Assembly (NCBI GenBank): GCA_964035775.1
Contig: OZ038314.1
Span: 19,690,129-19,754,128, forward strand
Source of the DNA: Osedax frankpressi
Lineage: Eukaryota > Annelida > Polychaeta > Sabellida > Siboglinidae
Length of the DNA stretch: 64,000 nucleotides
Direction of reading: 5' to 3'
Positions within the stretch are counted from its first letter, which is position 1, and each line of letters opens with the position of its first letter. The notes under the pieces were generated by a model. That model saw nothing but the letters and a program-made list of their open reading frames with translations. It was not told the DNA's origin and did no database searches. Shown here in pieces: positions 38,785 to 52,831 of the stretch. The position numbers and the translations under genes are program-made.

Positions 38785-38890
38785 CACAAACACACACGCG
38801 CACGCGCTCGCGTACAAAAACACACATGTACCCACAAATAACACTCACACATACATACAAAAACACACACACACACACAAACACATACAT
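38785..38890. repeat. CA-rich tract with a CG-alternating core
   Basis: ACACACACAA stretches flank the core CGCGCACGCGCTCGCGT. The tract alternates purine and pyrimidine almost throughout, a pattern that favours Z-DNA. Confidence 0.75.
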
Positions 38891-40314
38891 ATATAAATAA
38901 CTAATATACATTGTATATATGTAAATATATTAAAAATATATGTGTATATTACACAAACTTACGATTTATATTAAAATGTTCCGCAGCAAAGATCAAACTG
39001 TATCTAAAATAAAGTATTATATAAAAGTAAAACATTAACATAGGTAATTAACATGGTAAACATATATATATATATAAATATATATAAATATACATATTAA
39101 TATAATAAACACACCTGTTAAATACTTCGATCGCGATGTACCTGCTTGATGGTTCTGAAGAAACAAGATTACAAACTTCGAAAATAAATTTAACTATATT
39201 TGTCGATAAAAAGGTTACCTAGAACGTTTTAAAATCATAAATATATATAACCCAATATACCAGATTATGTGACTATTATAAATTCTTATATAATATTTTT
39301 AAATAGAATATAATTATAATATAATTTAAATATAAATAAAATGTATTTTCTCATGTTTTATTATATTACAAAAAACTAATATAATCTAGATGGTTACTTG
39401 GAGAAGTACAACATATTGTATAAAATGGCATTATGAATAAATAGTATTATAAATGAAAGTTTTCATACAGATTAATATGTATGCTATTACTTCATAAATA
39501 TATTTAAATAAAATAATATATTAACAATGTGATTATTCACCTTTTTTATATCATTTTCTTTATTAATCATTGTAATATTAATATCATCAAGATCATATAA
39601 CCATTCTTTCAATAGAGTTTTATCTATGTTCATTATATAAATAAAGTAGCAGAAAAGTATGAATAGTAAACTTATATTAGATTAAAAGAAATGTAGTCTG
39701 CTTTATTATCTGTTCAAAGACAATGAGGATTATATTATAATTAATTAAAGTTATTTTCCATTATATTGTAAAATAATACTTTAGTGGTTCACAGTTTTTT
39801 AGTATGTTATGATTAGGATTCTGAACCATTTTATTCATTAATAAACTTATATTAAAATATGAGATAATAATTTTTAATATATTTTTCAAACTTCAAATTC
39901 TATAATCACTTAGAGATAATATAAAATATAATTATATATTTAAAAAGGTATTTTTATTTATTTAAATAAAATGTAACAATAATCGATATGTTATGCGAAG
40001 TATTAAATATATATAAAATGTAAACAGATTAATTAAAAAATACTTGCATTATGTAGTTCAGTTGAATGTAAAGAAATAATGTAAAATTACATTTATAAAC
40101 ATTAAATACTATTAGGAGTCAAAGATAAAATTAGTTTCAAATTATTAGGATATGGTGAATACAATTATTAATAAAAACTAGATAAAATATATAAAAGCAT
40201 GATTTTTAAGAAATATTTCACTAAAATTTAACTATTCAGATTTAAAGAACTAAGTAAGTTATCCTAATATCGATTGTAAATTTCCTGCTTGTATAAGAGT
40301 ATAACACATTGGGT

Positions 40315-43300
40315 TTATTGTGTTGGTTCCCTGGAGAATTTCTTCATAATTAGCTTATCGATTGCGATGAAAGGCGACTCCAAGAGTACAGCGCAGATAA
40401 GAGAACATCCGTAGGATAACAATACAATTCCGGGGAATATGTAGGCCTGTAATCATACAAACAGCATGGTCAGTTAAAGTGAATAATTGTAAATCTTATG
40501 AAATCTAAAGATATATCAAGTTTCATAATCAATTACTGTATGCACTCCGGTACATAATAGAAGAATACACCTAATTGTATTTCTTATACATATATATTCC
40601 ATGCTGTATTCATATGCATACATAATGTATTCCTATACGGTTAAGAATATTCTTAGGTGTAGGAATATTATAGGATAGTGATAATATTTTAAGAGGAAAT
40701 AATCTATATATATATATATATATTAGAAATTTAAATGAATCCAGGCATGTGTTACTACTAACAATGAAGACTTCGTCAAACTCGATGAGATAGTAGCGAG
40801 TACAGTAAAAGAATATTATTACGATCGGATGGAGGAGATAGGCGAAGAATGTTATACGACTGAATGGCACGAATCCACTCCACGACAGAAAGACGTTCAC
40901 GTAGCCTGTAAACGGTTATAATTAATCACGGAATACCAATTAATGCAGTTAGAGCGAGAGAGGTAATAATAAATAATTTCTTAAAATTGTGGAAAACTAA
41001 ATTTATTATCTACATTAGTATAATAAGGTACTATAGCAGTTTAAGTCTAGATGATTCCTAATTATTAATTATATACAATTGTTTTCAGTGAATTCATTCA
41101 AATGTTGAAGTTATTTTTATGATCAAATTGAAAGAATAGATTATCTTAAAGAGAGAGATGATCGAAATAAATGCCTTGACCATACTCAACTGCGATATCT
41201 TTCATTAAATTCATCGATATGTTGTAGATAAAATGTAGGGGATCTTTAATAGGTAAAATAATGCATTTGAAACTAAATGTAGCCACAAGCTTATTCATAT
41301 TTTGATTCCTATGGCGTAAATGTCCACAAAAAATAATATATATTATAAACCACAGCTTTAGATACAAAATAGATTGACGTGTCTATTAGCGTGTCCACTG
41401 GAGTTTCTATAGCTTGTCCACTAGCGTGTCCACTAGCGTGTCCACTAGCGTGTCCACTAGCGTGTCCACTAGCGTGTCCACTAGCGTGTCCACTAACGTG
41501 TCCACTAGCGTGTCCACTAGCGTGTCCACTAACGTGTCCACTATCGTGTCCACTAACGTGTCCACTAGCGTGTCCACTAGCGTGTCAACTATCTTGTCTA
41601 CTAGCGTGTTCACTAGCGTGTCTACAATAGTGTCCACTAGCGTGTCTATTAGCTTGTCCACTAGCGTTTCCACTAAGTATTTACCCATGTGTCCAATACA
41701 TTCAAGAGCTATCCGCTCGTTATACAAAGCTCACCTCCTCCGTTATTGGCGCAGCTGAAGATCACCCAAGCTACGCCCGTAACCCACACGGATCTCGACA
41801 CGGCGGCATACAGCGAGTCAATTCCCTGGTGAGCCTGAACCTTACCGCTGACCTCTTCGTAGTTGCCGTACAGCACGGAGGTGCAGCAGATGAAGGCAAC
41901 TAGCCACAGAATCAGGTTTAGAGTCTGCGTGGTTTTAGAAGGGCTAGTGGTCGTTCGGAGTTCAGAAGTTTAGCGAGGAATAATGTGGGGTTAAGGAAAT
42001 ATAAACGGGATTCAAGGGTATAAGAATGGGTCCGTAAAGATAAAGGTATGTATGTTCAGGTCAAGTAATGACAAGGAATATAGTAAGTCGTAAGGATGAG
42101 CTATTTTTGGGAGGCATTAGAGTTATAATAGGTTAGAGCAAAAAAGAATGGTGAGACAGTCATATCTTAATTCAAAATTTACAAGTAACTATAAATGTAT
42201 GCGAGAGATTTAGTAAAGAACACCATATTTTTACAGTATTCAGAATATGTTCTACAGATATTAGAAAATTTAAAACATAATTTTCATATCGAATGAAAAT
42301 AAATATAAAAAAAATGAAATAATAACTCGAAATTGCACTAATGTTATAATAACTCAATAATAGTTAATTTGCCTTTTCGTAAATAGGAGATTCTATTTGA
42401 ATACGGGGAGATATGTTAAATTATTAGTTATGTATGATATTAAATAAAAGTAAGTGATTAACGCACAGGATTAGCTACAATAGATTTACAGATAGTGAGA
42501 TACTGGGCTTTCATTACACATAAGAGGTATAGGATTTATGCAGAAATCTCTTACAAATGATTGTAAACTAATTGTAGACATAGCTACCCATTCACATTAC
42601 ACGATTAATCTACGAGCTTACCCGATTTATACGACAACGTAGCTTGGTAGTAAACAGGAAATAGCCGAGTACAATGCCAATCAAATAAGTGCTGATACGG
42701 CAATATGGCTTATCGTATATTATGTCCATGTAGATTGCGCTTCTGTTGGCTGATTGGCTGCGAATAAGATTGTTGTTTAAAGCTTAAACTCGAAGGAATG
42801 AAATTGTTGCCGTTGAGTTAATGTTTCATGAAAAGTGGTTCATATGTTGCGTACTTGCTGACCAATGAAGATGAATCAATGTAGTAAACATTAATTAAAT
42901 TTAAATAATATTTAGTTGAATTTGTATGTTTAATGCGAATCAATGTAATATTTCTTTATATCAATAAAATAGATTATTTGTAACTAATAAATATAAAACA
43001 ATTTTATTAATTTTTGCAAACTTTTGTATATATACCAACGCTAGCATGTTGATAGGAAATTTGTTGATTGTGGATAGTGTTCCAGTGATCGTCATGGATA
43101 CAACGCAAGTCACCAGTATCAACATCAGACCAACATACTTTTTCCTGAGTAAACGGTAGTAAACGGTAATAAACGGTAGTAAAGCTTATGAGATCTTTAA
43201 TAAGTTTACCATTAAATGACGCACCAATGAAAAATTGTTTAATTCAAATTTATAATAAATTACAAATTGTAATTTTATAACTAAACATTACGTTACAGAA

Positions 43301-46300
43301 ATGAATACAGATAACTAGATATCGTTAAGTGCTCTATAGATTATAGAGCGACGGGATAAACCAGTAGAGGGCGAGTACAAAGATTGGAGAGACCACGAAG
43401 AATTGCATATCATTTGCCAAGTACCAACACCATCCCATTGGCTGGATGGAGATAGAGATTAGAATTGCAGGTGTCAACGTGTCATCTGATGGACTCACAC
43501 ACCTACTCTAGTACTTACCGATTGGCGGAGTTTATATGGCTATTGACATGGACAAAATTAGTGACTGGTCGATTTACAGAATTCAAACCTAACTGATCCC
43601 TAAGATATGACCTTGAACACATCCCTACCATTCGCAATATACAATAGGTCACCCCCGTCCACCTATAAGACACTCCCATCGGACCGTCTAACATCTTCAT
43701 TCATGGTCCAGAAGTTTTGAATGTACAAAAGACTTCTCCACCAGTATTTCGCGGTTATGATATCGGAGGATATGCCGAATAGGGGACCATAGGCCATGTA
43801 CTTGAAAACGCAGGTCCAGAACAACAACACAAATGCATAGGGAATGGTCAATCTGAGAAAGTCAAGTGATGTGGGTATAAGAAAGTGGTGTATGGGGGCG
43901 CGTTTCGATGGGTCTTAAGTAGGGGGGTGTGTTTTAAAAAGTAATTTGTATGGAGCATAGTGTGAGGGCTGAAATATGGGGTTAAATGTGGTGGATTAGG
44001 GTTATGTAGTGGAGCTATGGATGGAATGTATAGAAATGTGTGTATAGAGGGGGTAAATGAGCTAGTATGAGGAGCTAGTGTATTGAGAAAGTGTTCAAAG
44101 ATAAAATGTTAATTAATTTTGATTTTACTTTAATATCTTAAATATATTATTATTATATTTGATCTAAAGTAAATTATATAAGAATTTGATATAGTCGCAT
44201 AATCTGAAGAGAGATCGTGTATAGGTGTAAGAGCATTGCAAATGATGCAGTAGGATCCAGATCTATATATAAACTACATATGTAAAGGAACACTACTACA
44301 ATGGTAAGGAACCTAACCTGACGTAACGGTGCAAGTACAAGTACCACCAGTTCACTTTTCGGGGGGAGCCCCGCTTTTCAATCTCTCGTAGCAAGTGGTA
44401 ACTCAGCAAGGCTCCGCTGCGGGGACAATGGCGCGGAGGTAATGGGGTAGGGGACGCCGCGGTTCGTGGAGACAACACCAGCGTCAAGTGTCGGTGAACG
44501 TGATCGCTTACGCATATTGCGTAGCTGAAATAAACTGGTGTTTGGAATCCTTACCTCATCAAGAAGAAGCTGTCCACGGATACAGTGGCATTGAGGATCG
44601 CCATGAAAGTGAGATGTTGAATTTCCTCCAATATGATCAATGGATTAGCTGTAGGGGTGTAGGATTATTGGCCGGAGGACGTAGACCGCACGAAATTAAC
44701 ATCGTTGTAATTCGAGTATCGAATGATGGTGAAAAGTGACGGGGGTAAGTCGTAAAGAAATCCATAATCTGTCATGCGTGTCATGACTTGCAAAATTAGT
44801 TAGGTATGAGCAACACCCTGGATCATATTTGGTGCAGAATATATTGAGGTTATTTTGATATTTTCGAAGTTCAAAAATCAAGCTCATTCCACGCCAAAGC
44901 AGAGGATTCTTTTTTATGCATTGTAATTACATCGATGACGAAATATCTCTATATTAAAGATGAGGGTAGATTTGTGTTTTTAATAATTTTAAGTAATAAT
45001 TATCTTATTAATAATAATCTAAAATGATTCTGATTATGCACAATTAGTGAGCTAGAAAGTGAACTAGAATGTGAACTAGAATGTGATCTAGAAAGTGAAC
45101 TAGAAAGTGAACTAGAAAGTGAACTAGAAAGTGATCTAGAAAGTGAACTAGAAAGTGAACTAGAAAGTGAACTAGAAAGTGAACTAGAAAGTGAACTAGA
45201 AAGTGAACTAGAAAGTGAACTAGAAAGTGAACTAGAACGTGAGCTAGTGAATGCATGCGATACTAACAGAATGAACCAATGCCGAAGACCAACGTGTGAC
45301 CGAGGATCACCCAGGTCATCGACAGGAAGCGAATGCCGTGCATAGCGGCCAAATCTCCCTCGCGGTGAGTCTCCGAGCCAACGGTTAGTACACGCTTCAG
45401 GTTACGGGTGACGGAGAATGCGAGTATAGAGTTGCAGAGAAAGGAGTTTAGTTCTGGGGTAAGGGAGGAGTACCTCGGTCAGCGTTGATGGGGCAAGTAG
45501 AGGAAACTGGGTGGTATAGTAAGGGAGCGTTTTGTAGATTGAGTAATAAAGTGACGGATAGGAGGGGTGATATTAATAGATGAATTGTATTCGGAGTAAT
45601 AATGTCTAGTAGAAGAAAAGGTCAATGATATATTATAATTAATTATAATACAAATCTAGTAATTGTAGCAAATTAATGACGAGGAAGTGAGTGAGTGAGT
45701 GAGTGAGTGAGTGAGTGAGTGTATGAGTGAGTATGTTAGTGCACGAGTGAGCGAGTGAGTGAATGAGTGAGTGAGTGTATGAGTGAGCGTGTTAGTGCAC
45801 GAGTGAGTGAGTGAGTGAGAGAGTGAGTGAGTGTATGAGTGAGTGTGTTAGTGCACGAGTGAGTGAGTGAGTGAGTGAGTGAGTGTATTAGTGCACGAGT
45901 GAGTGAGTGAGTGAGAGAGTGAGTGAGTGTATGAGTAAGTATGTTAGTGCACGAGTGAGTGTGTGAGCGAGTGAGTGAATATAAGCAAGTAGAGGTAGGG
46001 CTAACCATTAGTGGCCCTCACAGTGTTTACCAGTAGTGGTTCGCTTTCGTTACTTTCATCGGCACCAATCTCTTCGTAGCTTGGCTTGCCGATGTCGGTG
46101 TAGGCCTTACAGCGTCGTGAGTAGACGAACACATCGTACAGCGTGCAGACGGCGCAAACAAACACCAGGACTCCGACTATAACACTATAGTGGGCGTGGT
46201 TAGTGTAGAATGGCGTACAGAAGCTTTATTCGGAGCTCAGTGGCATATTAATGACTAAATAAGTGCGGTTATTCATTATAATATGAAATTGTATTCGGGC

Positions 46301-49300
46301 CGCGTATACAAAGAGTAGGACAATGAAACCAGGGTTGTCATCAAAGGTTTACGATGAGGGCGGAGATAGCATGACTGAGCGTTGAGTTGTCTGCAAGCTG
46401 GGCTTACGAACGCATTGTAAAGAATAATCTCAAACAACAATGGCTTATTATTGTGTGCGACAAGAGATATACAGTTCTAAATTGGAGAGTAGAGGTGTAA
46501 ATAAAGATGATGGGTGATTACCTATCAAAACAGATTCAATCTTTGTTCTATGGCATCGTAATCTGTTATCGTGTAATCGCATGTACTCAATTAATTAATA
46601 TCATCTGTTATTAGTATCTATAATACTATTAATGTATTATACTGTCCAAATAACTACAAAAAAATTAATAAAATGTACTTCAAGTTAAAAGAAAACTATG
46701 AATGATCGAATGACATTACGTAATTGTACGTATAATCCTAACTAGGAAAAAGGGTTAGGGTAGCTATATCGAGGTTACACAAGGCTTAGCAGATTGATGG
46801 AGGTGGTTAGCGGTTAAACAAACTTTAAACCGTCGCAGCAATTCTCACGCATAGGTAATACTAACAAGAAGAAAATTGTGTATCCATTAAAAGTTTTGGT
46901 GTCGTCGCTGCACCATATATGTACCAAAGATAGTGGAGTTGGACTCAGCGATAAGGCTGCGAAAGTAAATAAGATAAACAAATACATTATACGTAGACCA
47001 AAGTATATACATTACTTATGCAATGTATCGATGACAATATGTATGCATGTTAGTTATTTGGTTATTATGAATATATATTCTATAAATATAATAATTCATA
47101 AAGATAAATGTCTTATCTTGCAATGAATCACCGGATTATTCTATTTATATATTTTTAATTGCGCATATTAAGATAAAATAATTGGATATCATGAAGATAT
47201 TTCATATAGATAACATATATTTTAATTCAAATGTGAATATATCTAAATATAATAAATAACAATATGATATTGTTATATTAATAAATAACAATATAAGGCT
47301 TAATCACTAGAATAATAATTGAAGGCATACCATATTTATACGACAAAATCAAATTAAATATTTAAAATCTATTATAACAATATTAATATCAATTTTTTTA
47401 ATAAGAATCAATAATAGATGTATCAAATAAAATGTTTACTAAATCAAATAAAATAATATCATAACATATTACTAATATTATAATATAACATGATTTATAA
47501 ATATCAAACTAAATTTGTAAACTATAAAATATTATGTCCAAATATGATGTCCAACACAATATGGAAAATGATATTATATTGATATTGAAGCAACTACATG
47601 TATTGACTTAACAAACAACACCAAAAATGATGATAAATCATTAGCTTTACAAATCTAAAAACATATAAAATTTAAAATAGATTAGACATTAGACATTTGT
47701 ATATTGCCAAACTTGCCATTCTTAATGCTGTACTTCTGCCCGTGTAATAACATATTATACATACAACATCGTAATCAAGATATAATGGGAAATATGAACC
47801 TAGAGATGCAATTGATTTCAGGTCGGCCTTGTTGCAAGTTTTGGGCACGCAGACGCCGAGACTGAAGTAGACGATGTCGAGTGAGGCCTGTGAGATGTGT
47901 TTCGAGGTTATTAACGAGGGAAAACCTAGTAAAGAATGTATTGAGGTGGTTTAGTAAAAAGTAGAAATTAATGGCGGTGGGCTTAGGCAGCCGTTACCAA
48001 GCGGGGTTGGATGAAATAATTAGATGGAGGTTGGATTATGGGGCTCTTGAATATATATTCCAATGAAAACTAGAGTTTGTTTAAATTGTACAGATAATAT
48101 TCATGCTACGGATAGGATTTGGTGAAGGGGCTAGATAGAAAAGAGTAGGATATAGAAGTAAGAACATGGAAGGAGATAGTAAGATGAGGGTAGGAGTTAG
48201 AGAAAGTGGGTAGGATAGTGTGGATAGGGTAGGCAAATAGAGATTAGGGGCTATGATAGATATATGCATTTGTTTATTTATGAGAAATATGTCAATATAT
48301 AGAATCAACAATGGCTGAATATCTACAATACTACAAGCTTCATCTCTATTAATTATCCTCAAAGTTGTTCATTGTCTACTAGAAATATAATGCACACTAT
48401 GTTATTAACACTACTTAACTGCCCTTACTCCATTATTTGTAATAATCGAAAAACACTAGGTTTTTTAATTTTTAGTGTTCACATTTCTTATTCTAATAAG
48501 TTTCTCTAAATTAAATTATAATACATCGTTATATCACTGGTTAATAATTATATTAATAATACATTTTAACAACCATACAAGGCAACCTACACTCCCCACA
48601 TATATAGTTAATTTGATTAACTTTTTTGTTATAATAACAAATGTATATTTGATATTTAATAAATATAATATATATAAAGATTAATATATATAAAAACTCT
48701 AAGAATCCTTCAGGAAATCAATTGTTTATAATTTTCGTTATTATCATCAAATAAATAAGCAAATATGAATACTATAATAATCGGCAGTGGATAATTATTT
48801 TTTAGGATAAATATTTTTAGAAAAAAATAATTCTATTTATTCTATAATCAACAAATCTAATAACACACAGATTATATCATATATAAATATTTATACCATT
48901 ATTTTGATTTATATAAATTAATTAATAATAGTTTACATACTCTACTACTTTGTATAATTATTAATAATTCCTACAATACGCGAACGCAATAACCGTACAT
49001 ATAAGTATAATTATAATTGAATACAACAATATAAGAATAATTGAACAATATGCATATAAAGTTGCAATTGATTATGTACTAGTAGAATTATTATGTAATA
49101 TGTAAAAACGAGGTTAAGGTTGAAGATATAGAACAATACGACTTATACAATATAGAAATGTAAATATGTGTGACGTTAGTGCTTTGGTTTACGAGTATGG
49201 AATGGCATTGTTAATAATAGAAAAGTTTGCATGATGCCAGCCAAGTTTTATATAATAAATTAATATTAGTCGCCAGTAATAATGAATTGATAAAAAGTCC

Positions 49301-51650
49301 ATATTTTGTTTATAGTGTGATGAGGAGATTTAATGGGCATATTATGTATGCATCATTTTAGAACAATATAAAAAAAATTATGAGTTCATCTGAATAATTT
49401 ACCAATTAATTATTTAATTGAAAAATAGAAACTTAGTTATAATCATTTAGAAACATAATTTTAAAAAATATTTTTAAGTAGGATAATATAGGTATTATAT
49501 ATTTAAAGGAGTTTCATTAATGTAAAATATACAAATAAAATAAAGAATTTGTAACTAATACAAATATAATATCACCATTACTGTATAGATACATAAAAAA
49601 TACACAAATATAATAATTATATATATACTTACATATTATACTTTAATTTCTATATCTAAGATATAATTGAATACATCTTTGAATTGGGCTAACAATAACA
49701 TTTGGATCAAAATATATGTGACTGTTTTCTAAATATAGAATAGTACTATTTATTAACCCTTACACAAATTACTGACGCTCTAATTGTATCAACCCATTAA
49801 AAGAATGATGTGATATTTTATAAAATCATTTCATGTGTTCACAAAAATAATAAATAATATAAAATAAATAATGCAATGCATAAAATGAAATTGCCCGAAT
49901 AGTTTGCTGGCAAGAAAGTATAATAACTAAATTAAATAGAACTGTTGTTATAACAATAAAAACTCATGATATAATCATGACACCGAACAAATACATAATA
50001 TAATTTAACTATCATAATATTTCACAATGATTTAAATTAAATTAAATTTACAAAAGTAAGGGCTACGAGTTAGGGTTATATATTTATAATTTAGAGTAAA
50101 CATATATAGAGTAAACATATAAAGAATATACCATATATATAATATACCATATATAATATGTTCAGAATATATAAATACATATAAACTATTAGATCATTTT
50201 TGATCTAAGATTAGTAATAAATGATATCATAATAAATATTACCATTGAATTATTATTAAATAATGATATTACGATTTTGATCATTTAGGACATTTAAATT
50301 AATATTATGTATTTAATGGAGAATACATTAAAATATAAAAATGGCATAAGTTATGATATAATATTAATTGGAAAAATATTTCCAATTTAAAAATCACTAC
50401 ATTATTATTAAACATTTTCGCATACTTTTAAAAAATTTGAGATATTTTTAATTTCTAATAGTGAATATTTAGTAAAAGAGATTTTTAAATAGTCAGTAAT
50501 TATTATTAGAGATTTTAAAATATTTAATAATTAGTATATGTTATTTTCGAACACTTTATATATAAATCTACTATTCGAGTTCTTCTAATATTGTTAATAT
50601 ATTCATTAAAGTTCAAGTTTCAAGGCATAATAAAATTACTGGAGGCATTTAAAGAATTTTGAATGGGTATGTTGGTAATATTAGGTAATATAAAGATCAT
50701 TTTATAAAGATTATTTTAAATAAAGCACCTTATTAGATAAATGCACATCAAAAAATTAAAACAAGCCTGAATTTTAGTGTTATTTCCAGGGATGACGTCC
50801 ACAACGCATTGGTGAGTGGTATAAGCCGTGTTATTCACTCTGGGTACTAATGAATAATAGTTACATCTTTATATAAGTTAAAGGGATTTAAATCAATGTA
50901 CAATGAATTAATTAAAATATATAGAAATTTAAATAATTTAGATAAACTACAATAAATAAAAATCAATATTAATTAACTATTTAATAAACATGTGTCCCTA
51001 AAGCAATGTATATAATTGAAATTTAATATTTCTAATATATTGCATTAAATATATAATGTTTAATTCACCTATTGTATTATTCAACCTTTTATATTAATGC
51101 ATTCTTTTTCTGATCCCAACCAATGCATATTTCCAAGCATAATTCCAGATGGGATTTTGAAGTAAGCATCTAACACTATATAGATTATATATTTAGGTTT
51201 AGTATATACAAAATAAATAATATAAAAATTCAAGGGTGTACATTAGTGTGTATATTTCTGTTGCTATTATAATAAATTGTAAATTTAATATTAACTTGAA
51301 TGAGTCCATGTTTGTTTATCTTTCAGCTGCAATAAAGTAAATAGCAAATCCATTATGCACGCATTAGATATACCAAGTGAATGTGTATCGAGTTGTTTTT
51401 TAGAGTTGAGATTTTGGCTGTGAAGTTCCAGTATAGATAGTAAATTTTCATCATAAAAATTAGATTTTAAACCTTCTAAATATACTGAACTCTTAGTCAG
51501 ATCAGACGTAAACTTAACATCGGATGATAAATCTTTTAGTTTAGTTAAATATTTAAGTGATAATATATCTGAATAGTGTAATGAATTAGTACATGCAAAC
51601 AACATATATGAGTAAATTAATAGAAGTGGTAAAATAAGTTTGGTGTTCAT
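40315..51650 (-). CDS. NRF-6-like membrane acyltransferase-3 protein, 16 exons
   Basis: This belongs to the nose-resistant-to-fluoxetine family: a secreted-type signal, a Cys-containing NRF domain and a multi-pass acyltransferase-3 domain. Some members affect lipid or drug handling, but the substrate is unknown. Exons: 51650-51296, 51169-51086, 50837-50767, 47887-47800, 46860-46824, 46184-46006, 45453-45277, 44648-44555, 44416-44318, 43852-43693, 43441-43353, 43144-43040, 42742-42622, 41924-41735, 40905-40763 and 40446-40315. All phases agree, giving 707 aa. Landmarks: signal peptide (1-20), NACIMDL and [13 protein letters not shown] (NRF), LGVCVPKTC (about 180-188), [15 protein letters not shown] (310-324), [42 protein letters not shown] and [10 protein letters not shown]. 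The exon-3 donor appears to be GC, the exon-11 donor (GTCGCT) is weak, and the exon-13 acceptor was chosen by phase. It is apparently intact and full length. Confidence 0.95.
41373..41690 (-). repeat. 12-bp minisatellite (GCTAGTGGACAC) in NRF-like intron 14
   Basis: About 25 copies of a 12-base unit, GTGTCCACTAGC on the plus strand. The array starts about 45 bases after the exon-14 donor in the direction of transcription. Both strands are open in several frames (Val/Ser/Thr or Leu/Asp repeats) purely because the period is a multiple of three. Confidence 0.9.
45046..45245 (-). repeat. 12-bp minisatellite (CACTTTCTAGTT) in NRF-like intron 7
   Basis: About 16 highly uniform units (GAACTAGAAAGT on the plus strand), with two GATCTAGAAAGT variants. 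The array lies about 30 bases after the exon-7 donor at 45276. Confidence 0.9.
45681..46000 (-). repeat. (CTCA)n / TCACTCAC minisatellite in NRF-like intron 6
   Basis: On the plus strand GTGAGTGA repeats are broken at intervals by GTATGAGTGA and GTTAGTGCACGA, giving a longer secondary period. It begins within about 20 bases of the exon-6 donor. Confidence 0.9.
46824..46860 (-). other. 37-base exon of the NRF-like gene with a CC pair
   Basis: A short exon encoding [11 protein letters not shown], phase 1 in and phase 2 out, which joins its two neighbours exactly. It supplies two adjacent cysteines near the end of the NRF domain, just before the first membrane segment of the acyltransferase part. 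Confidence 0.75.
47888..50766 (-). other. Large intron 3 of the NRF-like gene
   Basis: At about 2.9 kb this is the longest intron of the gene. It is AT-rich with a pyrimidine-rich patch on the transcribed sense at about 48240-48100, which gives a false Pro/Leu/Ser-rich frame. No internal gene was recognised. Confidence 0.6.
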
Positions 51651-52799
51651 TATAATCTTGTAATTGGCGTAAATAGATAGAAGGTGTATATGTATATATG
51701 TATTGTAATTGTATATTAGTTATAATAAAATATATAAAAAATAATGCTAAACGCAGATAAAAATAAAATAATGAAATGAAAGAATCATTAGTTTTATTAC
51801 TAAAATAATATCTTTACATAATTAAGTTCATAGGTTACGCAAAAATATTCGACACGTTATTTATTAAATATAGATTCGGTATTTAGATATATTATCACTT
51901 AAATATATTAAATATATTAAATAAAACTAAAAATTGTTATGCGATGTTAATTGCACGCTTGATCTAATTAAGTTATATATATTTAGAAGGATTAAAATAC
52001 AATATCTATGATTATAATGTTCTTTATTTTTGGAACTTTACAATCATATTCTCAATTCTAAAAACTTATTAGATACACATTCTCTTAATATATCTAATGC
52101 GTGAGTATTGTATTTGTTATTTACTTTATTTCATTTAAAGTATAAGCCCACATGTACTTATTCACTTTAAAATTTAATATTCTGTCTTTTAACAAAATTA
52201 ATCGCATTAGTATTAATACTTGAATTTATATATTATTATATATTTCTTTTTAAAACTAAACACTAATATAAATAGTTTAAAATATACTATAAATCTCATC
52301 TGGACTTATGCTTGAAAACATGCATTGGTAGAGATCAGAAAAGTAAAGCTTTAAGATAAATGAATGAATATTACAATAGTTTTAATTAAACATTATATAT
52401 TTACATTAGATTACATTTCAATTATATACATTGATTTATGAATTTATGTTTATTTATATGAATTTATGTTAAATTAACTATATTTATTATTATTTATTGT
52501 AATATATTACCCAATATTACCAAGATACGTAGTCGCCTATCTCGCCCATATTATTTATAATAATAATAGGTTCCGACCAACTACGATATTTGTTGATTAT
52601 GTTCGTAAGTTATATATTTTATTTAAATATTATATAAATGATATTGTGTATAAAGTAAACATTTGTAAAGTATTTAATCATATTATTTAATAATATTTAT
52701 TTTGATTATTTTTATAACTGTCAAATTCGTGACAAAGTTATTAATTATTTCGTATGTATACGTTTAAAAAATATTTTATCTAGTTAAAATTTAGATACA

Positions 52800-52831
52800 A
52801 TTTTCTAATTCCTTAAAAAAGGAATTAGAAA
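52800..52831. repeat. Short perfect hairpin
   Basis: ATTTTCTAATTCCTT and its complement AAGGAATTAGAAAAT are separated by two to three A residues. The arms are perfect over 15 bases. It lies inside the enlarged intron of the inverted NRF copy. Confidence 0.75.

Larger units (their letters stand above)
32010..40300. other. Gene desert, AT-rich
   Basis: No gene I can support. Contents noted: a CG-containing palindrome at 32573-32590, a 22-base triplicate at 33613-33670, a purine-rich patch at 35895-35950, a TA run at 36450-36488, a CT/TA run at 37193-37260 and a CA-rich tract at 38785-38890. Confidence 0.5.

Noticed and set aside
41379-41758. Repetitive Ser/Thr/Val and Cys/Pro/Leu frames on both strands
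   Set aside because: Explained by the 12-base minisatellite in NRF-like intron 14.
44488-44739. Plus-strand frame of 83 codons
   Set aside because: It is antisense to exon 8 of the NRF-like gene, whose phase and conserved motif (SVDSFFLMS) are decisive.
45736-46008. Thr/His/Leu/Ser-repeat protein frame
   Set aside because: Explained by the GTGAGTGA array in intron 6 of the NRF-like gene.
46878-47126. 82-codon plus-strand frame
   Set aside because: Lies in intron 4 of the NRF-like gene, with AT-biased composition and no supporting features.
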